64,000 bases of DNA from Mycobacterium sp. (lineage in GTDB: Bacteria > Actinomycetota > Actinomycetes > Mycobacteriales > Mycobacteriaceae). Position 1 is the first letter of the stretch; each line of letters starts with the position of its first letter. The notes beneath the pieces were generated by a model that had not been told where the DNA came from, did not search any database, and saw only the letters and a program-made list of their open reading frames with translations. This document shows positions 18,203-28,906 of the stretch, piece by piece. The DNA lies in contig NZ_PKEK01000067.1 of assembly GCF_002863225.1 (NCBI RefSeq), positions 1 through 64,000 of the forward strand, read 5' to 3'. A program made the translations under genes and the position numbers.

Positions 18203-19618
18203 ATGGTCGCCAGCGCGGCGGACCGCTTCGGCGACACCGAAGCTGTTGTCGACGGTCCGCTGCGCTTGACTTTCACTGAGCTCGTCGATCGAATTCGTTG
18301 CGCCGCAGGCGCTTTCGCCGAGCTCGGGATCGCCAAGGGCGATCGGGTCGCGGTCTGGGCCCCCAACTGCGCCGAATGGATCGTTGCCGCGTTCGGTGTG
18401 CTCACGGCCGGTGGCGTGCTGGTGCCGGTGAACACCCGGTTCAAGCCCGACGAGGCCGGTGACATCATCACCAGAAGCCGCGCCAAAGCCGTGCTGGTGC
18501 AACAGGGATTCCTCGGCCAGGACTTCACCGCCCCGGCGGGCATCCCGGTTATCGACCTGAAGTCCGAGTTCCTCTCCAGCGGCTCGCCGTTCGCGCGTTC
18601 GGTGGACGGCGCCGACGTCTCCGACATCATCTTCACCTCGGGAACCACCGGCCGTCCCAAGGGCGCGATGATGAACCACCGCCAGACGCTGCGGATGTAC
18701 GAGGAATGGGCGACGCTCGCCGACCTGCGCACGGGTGACCGGTATCTGATGATCAACCCGTACTTTCACACGTTCGGTCTGAAAGCGGGATTGGTCGCCT
18801 CATTCCTGCGCGGCGCGACGATGCTGCCGATGGCTGTGTTCGACGTCGACACCGTGGTAGATCTCATTGAACGTGAACGAATCTCGATGTTGCCAGGGCC
18901 GCCGACCCTGTATCACTCGCTGCTGACGGTCGCGGACAAAACCAAACTGTCGACGCTGCGGGCCGGTGTGACGGGTGCCGCCGACATCCCGGTCGAGTTG
19001 GTTCGCCGCATCCACGACGAACTGCCGTTCCAGACGTTGATGACCGGCTACGGGCTCACCGAAGCCGGCAACGTCACCTTGTCGCGACCCGGCGACTCCT
19101 TCGAGGACGTGGCCACCACCGCGGGTCTGCCCTGCGAGGACGTCGAAGTGCGCATCGCCGGGGACGGCGAAGTGCTGGTGCGCGGCTACGGCGTCATGCA
19201 GGGCTACCTCGACGATCCGGAGGCTACTGCCCTGGCCATCGACGGCGACGGGTGGCTGCACACCGGAGATCTGGGTAATTTCGACAAGTCCGGCCGGTTG
19301 AAGATCGACGGGCGTAAAAAGGACATGTTCATCGTCGGCGGGTTCAATGCGTACCCGGCTGAGATCGAGGGGTTCATGCTGGAGCACCCGGCCGTTGCCC
19401 AGGTCGCCGTGGTCGGTGTGCCCGACGAGCGGCTCGGCCAGGTGGGAAAGGCCTTTGTGGTGCCAGCGGGAAGTCCGAAAACTGCTGTTTCCGAACAGGA
19501 TCTGGTGGCGTGGTGTCGTGAGCGGATGGCCGGGTTCAAGGCGCCGCGATACATTCAGTTTCTCGACAGCCTGCCGCTGAACGCCACCGGAAAGGTGATG
19601 AAGGACCAGCTTCGGTGA
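18203..19618 (+). CDS. AMP-forming acyl-CoA synthetase (FadD3-like)
   Basis: FTSGTTGRPKGAMMNH, YGLTEAG, GWLHTGDLG, NATGKVMKDQLR motifs; true start may lie slightly upstream (LDNLTWQTIPEM...). Confidence 0.85.
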   Translation: MVASAADRFGDTEAVVDGPLRLTFTELVDRIRCAAGAFAELGIAKGDRVAVWAPNCAEWIVAAFGVLTAGGVLVPVNTRFKPDEAGDIITRSRAKAVLVQQGFLGQDFTAPAGIPVIDLKSEFLSSGSPFARSVDGADVSDIIFTSGTTGRPKGAMMNHRQTLRMYEEWATLADLRTGDRYLMINPYFHTFGLKAGLVASFLRGATMLPMAVFDVDTVVDLIERERISMLPGPPTLYHSLLTVADKTKLSTLRAGVTGAADIPVELVRRIHDELPFQTLMTGYGLTEAGNVTLSRPGDSFEDVATTAGLPCEDVEVRIAGDGEVLVRGYGVMQGYLDDPEATALAIDGDGWLHTGDLGNFDKSGRLKIDGRKKDMFIVGGFNAYPAEIEGFMLEHPAVAQVAVVGVPDERLGQVGKAFVVPAGSPKTAVSEQDLVAWCRERMAGFKAPRYIQFLDSLPLNATGKVMKDQLR

Positions 19619-20244
19619 GCGCACTCGACCCGCGTTCGCATTCGTTGGTGATCGCGTCCGACTATCGGGTGCCCGATCCGGAGCAGGTGTGGCCGCTGCT
19701 CACCCGAAGTCGGTCAGCCCTCGCCGACATCGGAGCGCACCATGTGCTGCTCTACACCTCGACACACGACCACGGCCGCGTACTGGTGACGATCGGCGTG
19801 CGCAGCCGGGAGCCGATCGTGGAGTTGCTGCGCTCACGCGTGTTCTTCGACTGGTTCGACGCGGTCGGCGTCGACGACATTCCGGCGGTCTTCGCCGGCG
19901 AAATCGTGGAACGGTTCGGGGCGGGGGCGCGTGCCGCTAATGCCGCGCCCGGCGTGGTGGTCGCCGCGATCTCATCGGTGGACAACGTGCCGGTCCTGAC
20001 TCACGAAATACGCGGTGCCTTACCGCGATTCGAGCAAGCCGGCATCCGGGAGACCCGGCTCTTCCAGGCCTTCGACGACAGTCATGAAGTGATGATCCTG
20101 CAGGAACTCGACGACGAGGACCGTGCCCGCGAATGGATCGCCCATCCCGATACCGCTGCCCCGTGGATCGACGGGGCCGGCGTCGGTGCGTATCCGCCGG
20201 TGTTCGTCGGCAAGTTCTCCGACATGATGCGGATCGACGAGTAG
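19615..20244 (+). CDS. Hypothetical protein with two internally similar halves
   Basis: Start overlaps the fadD-like stop; ORF 209 aa. Confidence 0.7.
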   Translation: MSALDPRSHSLVIASDYRVPDPEQVWPLLTRSRSALADIGAHHVLLYTSTHDHGRVLVTIGVRSREPIVELLRSRVFFDWFDAVGVDDIPAVFAGEIVERFGAGARAANAAPGVVVAAISSVDNVPVLTHEIRGALPRFEQAGIRETRLFQAFDDSHEVMILQELDDEDRAREWIAHPDTAAPWIDGAGVGAYPPVFVGKFSDMMRIDE

Positions 20245-20255
20245 CAGGCCGCACG

Positions 20256-20432
20256 ATGTTCGTCTGTTTGTGTAACGGGATCACCAGCCAGGCGGTGGCC
20301 GACGCCATCGCCGGCGGCGCATCGACGACCAATCAAATTGCGGCGGCCTGCGGGGCGGGAGCCGAATGTGGCCGCTGCCGGCGAACCCTGCGGATGTTGC
20401 TCGGCGCCCCGAAGGACGTCCGCGGCAGCTGA
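20256..20432 (+). CDS. Bacterioferritin-associated ferredoxin-like [2Fe-2S] protein
   Basis: 59 aa MFVCLCNGITSQAVADAIAGGASTTNQIAAACGAGAECGRCRRTL; CxC...CxxC pattern of Bfd. Confidence 0.8.
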   Translation: MFVCLCNGITSQAVADAIAGGASTTNQIAAACGAGAECGRCRRTLRMLLGAPKDVRGS

Positions 20433-20452
20433 GCCGTCGCCCCGGGCTGCCG

Positions 20453-22114
20453 TCAGCCGAGGTCGGCGGCCAGATCGGTCAACAGGTCGGGAACGTCGAG
20501 GCGCGGGACCACCGCTTCGATCAGCACCATCCGGTCTTGATGTTGCGCCGCCGCGACAAACGCATCGTCGAGTTCGCCGTAGGTCTGCGCCCGGAACGTC
20601 AGGTGGTTCGTCACGCCCAGGGCAGTGGGAATGTCAGCCCAGCTCCATCGCACAATGTCGTTGTAGGGCGCGGTCTTTCCGTGAATCATCCGTTCGATGG
20701 TGTAACCGTCGTTGTTCACCACCACCACGACCGGCGACAGGCCCTCGCGCGAAAAGTTGCCCAGCTCTTGCACTGTCAGCTGTGCGGCGCCGTCACCGAT
20801 CAGCAGCACCGGGCGCCGGTCGCGTTCCGCCAGGCCCGCGCCCAGGGTGGCGGGCAGGGTGTATCCAATGGAACCCCAGAGCGGTTGACCGATGAACGTG
20901 ACACCCTGCGGAAGCCGGTGGGTGGCCATCCCGTAGAACGACGTGCCCTGGTCTGCCAGGACGACATTGCCGGGGGTGAGCGCGTCACAGAACCTGTCCC
21001 ACAACGCTTTCTGGCTCAACGGCTGGTCACGGTCCGGCTTGTCCACCGGTTCGTGGTCAGACGTCGACACGATCGCGGGTGAGCGGACACCACGCTCGGT
21101 CAGGATCGCGGTCAGAGCGTCGAGTGCGGCACCCATCTCCAACGGGGCGAACACTTCGTTGCCGACCGTGCTCTGCTGCACGCCGACGTCGATGGTCGTG
21201 GCCGGATCGATGCGCTGGCTGAAGAATCCGCTCACCATGTCGGTGAACACCACGCCCGCGGTCACCAGCACCGGTGCCTCTTCGATCGCCCGGCGCACCG
21301 GGTCGGCGCTGGCGGCGCCGGCATAGATACCCAGGAAATCCGGTGCGCTCTCGTCGACCAGGCTCTTGCCCCACATCAACGTCGCGTGCGGCACCACGTC
21401 GGCGGCCAGCAGCGCCTCGAGCTTGTCGACCGCGTTCAACCGGTGGACCAGCAGATCGGCCAGCACGGTCAGTTGGTGATCACCGACGAGTGTGCTTGCG
21501 GCTTCGGTGAACAACGCCAGGGCCCGCGGGCTGGTGCCGCCGGTGAAGTGCGGCAGTGGCGCGTTCGGCGGCTCGGTTTCGAAGCGGGCGACGTCGGTGG
21601 ACAACAACAGATACCCGGGCCGGCGCTGTTCGCGAACCTCGCAGAGCACCCGGTCGATCTCCCGGGTCGCGGTGGCTGGCATGAGATTGGCTTGCGCACA
21701 GGTGATTTCCCGGCTGATCCGTAGGAAGTGCTCGAAGTCGCCGTCGCCCAGCGAGTGATGCAGTGCCCGGCGCGTGCCCTGGGCGTCCTTCGACGGGCCG
21801 CCCACGATGTGCACCACCGGCACGTGTTCGGCATAACTGCCGGCTATGGCGTTGGCAGCCGACAGCTCGCCGACGCCGAATGTGGTTACCACAGCTGCCA
21901 TTCCACGGAGCCGACCGTATCCGTCAGCCGCGTATCCGGCGTTGAGCTCGTTGGCGTTGCCGACCCAGCGCAGGCGTGGATGCGCGACGATGTGGTCGAG
22001 GAATTCCAGGTTGTAGTCCCCCGGGACGCCGAACACCTCGGTGACGCCGAGTTCTGCCAGCCGATCCACGAGGTAGTCGCCGACGGTGTAAGACGAATCA
22101 GCCAGATCACTCAC
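20453..22114 (-). CDS. kdc: Alpha-keto-acid decarboxylase (TPP-dependent)
   Basis: Pyruvate decarboxylase-like text ([72 protein letters not shown]); GTG start at 22114. Confidence 0.9.
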   Translation of the reverse strand: MSDLADSSYTVGDYLVDRLAELGVTEVFGVPGDYNLEFLDHIVAHPRLRWVGNANELNAGYAADGYGRLRGMAAVVTTFGVGELSAANAIAGSYAEHVPVVHIVGGPSKDAQGTRRALHHSLGDGDFEHFLRISREITCAQANLMPATATREIDRVLCEVREQRRPGYLLLSTDVARFETEPPNAPLPHFTGGTSPRALALFTEAASTLVGDHQLTVLADLLVHRLNAVDKLEALLAADVVPHATLMWGKSLVDESAPDFLGIYAGAASADPVRRAIEEAPVLVTAGVVFTDMVSGFFSQRIDPATTIDVGVQQSTVGNEVFAPLEMGAALDALTAILTERGVRSPAIVSTSDHEPVDKPDRDQPLSQKALWDRFCDALTPGNVVLADQGTSFYGMATHRLPQGVTFIGQPLWGSIGYTLPATLGAGLAERDRRPVLLIGDGAAQLTVQELGNFSREGLSPVVVVVNNDGYTIERMIHGKTAPYNDIVRWSWADIPTALGVTNHLTFRAQTYGELDDAFVAAAQHQDRMVLIEAVVPRLDVPDLLTDLAADLG

Positions 22115-22182
22115 GAGATCGACGGTACCGGTCTGCAGTCGAAAACGCCGTCGGCTCGGCGTCGTCTCGCTATCGTCCGGGC

Positions 22183-22626
22183 ATGGCAATCAACGAAACC
22201 CGCGAAATCGTCATCGAGGCGAGCCCACAGGAGATCCTGGACGTCATCGGCGACATGGACTCCGTCACCAGCTGGTCGCCGCCGCATCAGGCAGCCGAGG
22301 TTCTCGAGAAGGACAAGAACGGCCGGCCGCTCAAAGTGAAGATGAAGGTGAAGGCCGCGGGTATCACCGACGAACAGGTGGTGGCTTACACCTGGACCAA
22401 GAACAAGGTCAGCTGGACGTTGATCAGTTCCGGACAGCAGCGCTCGCAGGACGCGTCGTACACGTTGACGCCCGACGGTGACAACACCAAAGTCGTCTTC
22501 GAGATCAGCGTCGATCCCGTCGTACCGCTGCCCGGGTTCGTCATCAAGCGGGCCATCAAAGGAACCGTCGACACCGGCACCAAAGGCCTGCGCGAACAGG
22601 TGCTGAAAGTGAAGAAGGGGAAGTAG
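22183..22626 (+). CDS. SRPBCC family protein (Rv0854-like)
   Basis: ORF 147 aa; [28 protein letters not shown]. Confidence 0.85.
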   Translation: MAINETREIVIEASPQEILDVIGDMDSVTSWSPPHQAAEVLEKDKNGRPLKVKMKVKAAGITDEQVVAYTWTKNKVSWTLISSGQQRSQDASYTLTPDGDNTKVVFEISVDPVVPLPGFVIKRAIKGTVDTGTKGLREQVLKVKKGK

Positions 22627-22631
22627 CGAAC

Positions 22632-23711
22632 TTGACCGACCGTGGACCGCTGGATGGCGTGCGGGTGATCGAGCTCGGCGGCATCGGTCCGGGCCCGCAC
22701 GCGGCGATGGTGCTCGCTGATCTGGGTGCCGACGTGGTGCGGGTCCGCCGCCCGGGCGGGCTGACCATGCCCGCCGAGAATCTCGACCTGCTGCACCGCG
22801 GCAAGCGGATCGTGGACCTCGACGTCAAAGCCGATCCGAAACAGCTGCTGGCTCTGGCAGCCAAGGCCGACGTGCTGCTGGACTGCTTTCGGCCCGGCAC
22901 CTGCGAGCGCCTCGGCATCGGCCCGGACGAGTGTGTGGCGGTCAACCCGCGACTGATCTTCGCGCGCATCACCGGCTGGGGGCAGCACGGGCCGCGGGCC
23001 AGCACGGCCGGACATGACATCAACTATCTTTCGCAAACCGGTGCGCTGTCGGCGCTGGGCTACCGGGACCGTCCGCCGATGCCGCCGCTGAACCTGGTCG
23101 CCGACTTCGGCGGCGGCTCGATGTTCGTCATCGTGGGTATCGTCACCGCCCTCTACGAGCGGGAGCGCTCGGGACGTGGTCAGGTGATCGATGCGGCGAT
23201 GGTCGACGGTGTCGGCGTGCTCGCGCAGATGATGTGGACGATGAAATCGACTGGTGCGCTGCGTGACGAGCGGGAATCTTTTCTGCTCGACGGGGGTGCG
23301 CCGTTTTACCGCTGCTATGAAACCGCCGACGGCAAGTACATGGCGGTGGGTGCCATCGAGCCGCAATTCTTCGCGGCGTTGCTGGCCGGGCTCGGGTTGT
23401 CGGCAGACGACGTGCCGAGCCAATTCGACATCGGTTCTTACCCAACGATGTTCGACGCATTCACCCGGCGCTTCGCCGACAAGACCCGCGACGAGTGGGC
23501 GAAGATCTTCGACGGCACCGACGCGTGCGTCACGCCGGTGTTGACATGGAGCGAGGCCGCGGCCGACCCGCACCTCACGGCCCGCGCGAGCGTGGTCAAC
23601 GCCGGCGGCGTCGACCAGGCCGCGCCGGCGCCCCGGTTCTCCCGTACGCCTCCGCCACCGGTCCGCCCGGTACCGCAGTCGACCGCGCCGCTCGACGAAA
23701 TCGGCTGGTAA
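22632..23711 (+). CDS. far: CoA transferase family III / alpha-methylacyl-CoA racemase-like
   Basis: GPLDGVRVIELGGIGPGPHAAMVLADLGADVVRVRRPGG; TTG start; synteny with Rv0855. Confidence 0.85.
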   Translation: MTDRGPLDGVRVIELGGIGPGPHAAMVLADLGADVVRVRRPGGLTMPAENLDLLHRGKRIVDLDVKADPKQLLALAAKADVLLDCFRPGTCERLGIGPDECVAVNPRLIFARITGWGQHGPRASTAGHDINYLSQTGALSALGYRDRPPMPPLNLVADFGGGSMFVIVGIVTALYERERSGRGQVIDAAMVDGVGVLAQMMWTMKSTGALRDERESFLLDGGAPFYRCYETADGKYMAVGAIEPQFFAALLAGLGLSADDVPSQFDIGSYPTMFDAFTRRFADKTRDEWAKIFDGTDACVTPVLTWSEAAADPHLTARASVVNAGGVDQAAPAPRFSRTPPPPVRPVPQSTAPLDEIGW

Positions 23712-23765
23712 TCACGGCCCTGATAACTGAACCCGCACGGTTCCGGCTTGCTAGCTTGGTGGTCA

Positions 23766-24221
23766 GTGGCCGTGCGTGCATCGCGAGAGATTGTCATCGA
23801 CGCGCCGCCGGGGGTGATCCTGGAGGCGTTGGCCGATGTCGGGTCGTTGTCTTCATGGTCACCGGTGCACAAACGGATTCAGGTGCTGGACTGGTACTCC
23901 GACGGCCGGCCGCATCATGTCAAGGCCACCATCAAGATCTTCGGGCTCGTCGACAACGAGATCCTGGAATACCACTGGGGTCCCAACTGGGTGGTGTGGG
24001 ATGCCAGCGACACGTTTCAGCAGCGCGGGCAGCACGTCGAGTACAACCTGCAGCCGGTGGGGGTCGATCGGACCCGGGTGCGTTTCGACATCACCGTCGA
24101 GCCGGCGGGGCCGGTGCCCGCGTTCGTGGTCCGGCGTGCCAGCGAAATCGTGCTCGACGCCGCCACCAAGGGACTCCGCGACCAGGTGATGGCCGCCGTC
24201 GAGTCGCAACGACTCCAATAG
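23766..24221 (+). CDS. SRPBCC family protein (Rv0856-like)
   Basis: VAVRASREIVIDAPPGVILEALADVGSLSSWSPVHKR; paralogous to 22183 and 25852 ORFs. Confidence 0.85.
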   Translation: MAVRASREIVIDAPPGVILEALADVGSLSSWSPVHKRIQVLDWYSDGRPHHVKATIKIFGLVDNEILEYHWGPNWVVWDASDTFQQRGQHVEYNLQPVGVDRTRVRFDITVEPAGPVPAFVVRRASEIVLDAATKGLRDQVMAAVESQRLQ

Positions 24222-24281
24222 CGATCGCGTAGAGCAAAACGGTGGCCCGCCGGCGGCCGATCCTGGATGGTGGTTCCTCGT

Positions 24282-24352
24282 GCGGGTGTGGCTGAGCGGC
24301 TAGGCAGCGGCCTGCAAAGCCGTATACACGGGTTCGAGTCCCGTCACTCGCT
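24282..24352 (+). tRNA. tRNA-Cys (anticodon GCA)
   Basis: Cloverleaf folded by hand: acceptor GCGGGTG/CACTCGC, anticodon stem GCGGC/GCCGT with loop CTGCAAA (GCA at 24314-24316), T arm ACGGG-TTCGAGT-CCCGT, discriminator T. Confidence 0.93.
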
Positions 24353-25801
24353 CTACAGAGGTTCCGGGCAGCTGGCTATGGAGAGCAACTCCTTGAACGC
24401 CTGCTCCATGCAGTCGGCGTAGTTTCCCGGGTCGGGCAGCGCATCGCGATCCGCGGTGGCGCTGATCGACAACGTGCCGTTGTAGCTCGCGACGACATGG
24501 ATCAGGTTCATCCCGCCGATCAGCGGTCCCAGACCGGCGGCGCGCAGCAATTGGGCCCCGCGGAAATACAGCGGTACGGGTGGGCCGGGCACGTTGGTCA
24601 CTGTCGTGTTGGCGACGTTCGGTCCCGAGAACGGCAGCACGCTCGCGGCTTTGGCCGCCACTCCGAGCAGTGACGTCGGCACCGTGCCGATCAGTTCGAT
24701 CAGCTGGGTACGGGTTTCGTGATTCGATTCGTCCCGGCTGCCCGCGGTCGACTCGGCGATGGTGGCGAGCCGGACGAGCGGGTCGGTGATGTCGGTGCCC
24801 AGCGACTGCAGGCGGCCGAACAACGCGTTGCCCTGGGCGGTGGTGTCGTCGGCTTGGCGCAACGACATCGGGCAGGCCGCAACCAACGACTCGTCGGGAA
24901 GCTCGCCGTGGCCGGCCAGGTAGAAACGGAGGGCGCCGCCGACGTAGGCCAGTGCCACATCGTTGACCGTGGCGCCGGGAACGCGGGCCTTGATCCGCTT
25001 GAAATCGTCAAGGTCGTGGAACCGGGCCTCGAAAACCCGGTGCGGCGAGACGGTTTGGTTGAAGCGTGTCTTCGGTGGGAACGACGGCGTGCCGATTTCG
25101 GGAATTCGGGCGACGCTACTGATCAACTTGCCGGGCAGCCCGGCCAGTCCGCGGATCGCCTTGGGGGCGCTGGCCGCCAGGACAGCGCCGGCCCGCACGG
25201 GATACAACGCGCCCTTGATCGCGGTGCGCGACAACAAGTTTGCGGCCGAGGGCAGCGGGGCGGGACGCCACTCCGGGTCGGGAGCCGGGGGGCGTGGACT
25301 GTCGGGGGCCAGATCGTGCATGGCGGCGATCATCTGCACGCTCGCCATGCCGTCGACCGCGCAGTGATGCAACTTCAGGGCCATCGCGAACGAGCCCTTC
25401 GGCACCCCCGGAACGGCGTTGAGTCCCTCGATCACCGTGATCTCCCACGGCGGGCGCCGCAGATCGATCTGCCGTCCGTGCAACCGCGCAACCTGGATGC
25501 ACAGCTGGCGCCAGTCACCCGGCTGCGGCAAGCCGATGTGGCGAACGTGGTATTCCAGGTCGAAACTCGGATCGTCGACCCAGTAGGCGCGATCGAGACC
25601 GATGGGCGTCTCGGTCACGCGCCGGCGGAAGATCTCGGCGAGATGCAGGCGCGCGTCGAGCTCTTCCAGAATCCCCTTGAAGGTGACCTTTCCGCCGGGG
25701 GCGGTCGAGGGGTCGTAGATCAGCAACAGCTGGATTTGCTGTGGGGTTTCGGGCTTCTCCGCGCGAAGCAACATGTCGTCGGTCCAACTCAGTTGCTGCA
25801 T
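24353..25801 (-). CDS. Wax ester synthase / diacylglycerol acyltransferase (WS/DGAT)
   Basis: HHCAVDG active-site motif; LSWTDDMLLRAE N-terminus; NVPGPPVPLYFRGAQL. Confidence 0.92.
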   Translation of the reverse strand: MQQLSWTDDMLLRAEKPETPQQIQLLLIYDPSTAPGGKVTFKGILEELDARLHLAEIFRRRVTETPIGLDRAYWVDDPSFDLEYHVRHIGLPQPGDWRQLCIQVARLHGRQIDLRRPPWEITVIEGLNAVPGVPKGSFAMALKLHHCAVDGMASVQMIAAMHDLAPDSPRPPAPDPEWRPAPLPSAANLLSRTAIKGALYPVRAGAVLAASAPKAIRGLAGLPGKLISSVARIPEIGTPSFPPKTRFNQTVSPHRVFEARFHDLDDFKRIKARVPGATVNDVALAYVGGALRFYLAGHGELPDESLVAACPMSLRQADDTTAQGNALFGRLQSLGTDITDPLVRLATIAESTAGSRDESNHETRTQLIELIGTVPTSLLGVAAKAASVLPFSGPNVANTTVTNVPGPPVPLYFRGAQLLRAAGLGPLIGGMNLIHVVASYNGTLSISATADRDALPDPGNYADCMEQAFKELLSIASCPEPL

Positions 25802-25851
25802 TTCCCAACACTAAGCTCCGGGAATGCCCCTGCGTTGCTACTTTGCTCGTA

Positions 25852-26307
25852 GTGGCCGTACAAGCTTCGCGTGAGGTTGTCATCGAGGCGCCGCCGGAGA
25901 CGATTCTGGAGGCGCTGGCCGACGTTGGCTCCGTACCGTCCTGGTCCGCGGTGCACAAGCGGGCCGAGGTGATCGATTGCTATCCCGACGGCCGTCCGCA
26001 CCATGCGAAGGTCACCATCCGGGTGTCCGGCATCGTCGACACCGAGGTGATCGAATACCACTGGGGGCCCGACTGGGTGGTGTGGGATGCGGGCAAGACG
26101 TTGCAGCAGCATGCGCAGCACGCCGAGTACACGATGTACCGCGAGACCGAAGAGCGGACGCGGGTGCGTTTTGAGATCACCCTCGAGCCGTCAGCTCCGA
26201 TCCCGGAGTTCCTGATCAATCGTGCTCGCCGCAAGATTCTCTACGCCGCGACCGAGGGATTGCGCCGCAAGGTGATGGCCCTGGTCAACGCCAACCAGTC
26301 GACCTAG
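25852..26307 (+). CDS. SRPBCC family protein (Rv0857-like)
   Basis: VAVQASREVVIEAPPETILEALADVGSVPSWSAVHKR; GTG start. Confidence 0.85.
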   Translation: MAVQASREVVIEAPPETILEALADVGSVPSWSAVHKRAEVIDCYPDGRPHHAKVTIRVSGIVDTEVIEYHWGPDWVVWDAGKTLQQHAQHAEYTMYRETEERTRVRFEITLEPSAPIPEFLINRARRKILYAATEGLRRKVMALVNANQST

Positions 26308-27473
26308 TCGCGTAGTTGTGCGAGCCGGCGGATCGCCTCGTCGAGGGTGTCCTCGCGTTTGCAGAACGTGAAGCGCACCAAGTGGTTCCAGGCGGCCGAG
26401 TGGTCCGCGGCGGGATCGCAGAATGCCGACATCGGGATGGCGGCCACCCCGACCCGCTCGGGTAGCGCCGCGCAGAACGCGGTGCTGTCGTCGTGCCCCA
26501 GCGGTCGAGGGTCGGCACAGACGAAGTAGGTGCCGGCACTGTCGTGAACCGCGAAGCCGATCTCGGTCAGGCCGCGGATGAGACGGTCACGCCTGTCCTG
26601 CAACGAGTTTCGTAGTGCTTCCACCCAGGCGTCTGCAGTGTCGAGGGCATCGGCCACGGCCGGCTGAAACGGGGCACCCCCGACATAGCTCAGATACTGC
26701 TTGGCTGCCCGCACACCCTGGATGAGTCCAGCGGGGCCGCAGGCCCAACCGATCTTCCAGCCGGTGCAGTTGAACATCTTCGCCGCACTCGAGATCGTGA
26801 CCGTGCGCTCGGCCATGCCGTCGAAGCCGGCCAAGGGTAAATGCCGCCGATCGTCGAACACCAGGTGCTCGTAGACCTCGTCGGTGATGACCAGCAGGTC
26901 TGCGGCGACGGCGATCTCGGCGATCGCGGCCAACTCCGCGGCACTGAGCACCGTGCCGGTGGGGTTGTGCGGCGAGTTCACGATCAAAGCCCGGGTGCGC
27001 GGGGTCACCGCCCGCCGCAGCGCGTCGATGTCGAGGGCGAAGGCCTGCCCGTCGGGAACCAGCGGCACCACGACCCGCTGGGCGCCGGCCATCGCCACCA
27101 CCGGAGAGTAGGAGTCGTAGAACGGCTGGATCAGAATGACCTCGTCGCCCGGTTCGACCAGACCGAACACCGCTGCGGCGATGGCTTCGGTGGCTCCGAC
27201 CGTGACCAGCACGTCGGTCGCCGGGTCGTAGTCGACGCCGTATTTCCGCTTGCGCTGCGCGGCGACCGCTTCCCGGAGTGCGGGGATGCCGATGCCCGGT
27301 GGGTACTGGTTGACGCCGTCGGCGATGGCCGCCCGGGCCGCCTCGAGCATGGCCGGCGGCCCGTCCTCGTCCGGGAATCCCTGGCCGAGATTGACCGCGC
27401 CGATGCGTGCCGCCAGCGCGGACATCTCGGCGAACACCGTGGTTGCGTACGGCTGCAGTCGCTTGACCGTCAT
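26304..27473 (-). CDS. dapC: PLP-dependent aminotransferase, probable N-succinyldiaminopimelate aminotransferase
   Basis: NLGQGFPDEDGP, NSPHNPTGTVLS, SSAAKMFNCTGWKIGWACGP motifs; ATG 27473; synteny with Rv0858c. Confidence 0.9.
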   Translation of the reverse strand: MTVKRLQPYATTVFAEMSALAARIGAVNLGQGFPDEDGPPAMLEAARAAIADGVNQYPPGIGIPALREAVAAQRKRKYGVDYDPATDVLVTVGATEAIAAAVFGLVEPGDEVILIQPFYDSYSPVVAMAGAQRVVVPLVPDGQAFALDIDALRRAVTPRTRALIVNSPHNPTGTVLSAAELAAIAEIAVAADLLVITDEVYEHLVFDDRRHLPLAGFDGMAERTVTISSAAKMFNCTGWKIGWACGPAGLIQGVRAAKQYLSYVGGAPFQPAVADALDTADAWVEALRNSLQDRRDRLIRGLTEIGFAVHDSAGTYFVCADPRPLGHDDSTAFCAALPERVGVAAIPMSAFCDPAADHSAAWNHLVRFTFCKREDTLDEAIRRLAQLRD

Positions 27474-27577
27474 GTCTTTCGAGCTTAGGGCGGTGACTTC
27501 GGCCGCGAGCGTGCGGCCAGCCTCACGCTGGGCGTCGAGTGCGCACCTAGCTTCACGTTCGGCGCCGGCCGGACCTC

Positions 27578-27593
27578 CCAACCAACAGGTTGG
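27578..27593. promoter_or_regulatory. Inverted repeat CCAACC-AACA-GGTTGG in the dapC/fadA divergent intergenic region
   Basis: Perfect 6-bp arms with 4-nt spacer, about 100 bp upstream of fadA. Confidence 0.45.
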
Positions 27594-27690
27594 CCGGGTT
27601 CTTTGTTAGGCTGCCCGTTGGAGGACTAGCGTCGCCACCGGCGGGATCCGTCGCCGGATCTAAAAACCAAACGGTTAAGAGGAATCAGTC

Positions 27691-28902
<1,212 letters not shown>

Positions 28903-28906
28903 GACC

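Noticed and set aside
16949-18769. 606-aa minus-strand ORF opposite the amidohydrolase and ligase
   Set aside because: Antisense open frame due to codon bias; the sense strand has clear conserved motifs.
24282-24352. tRNA-Cys as attachment site of an integrated island
   Set aside because: No integrase, no duplicated tRNA 3' end seen nearby, and the flanks are conserved core genes.
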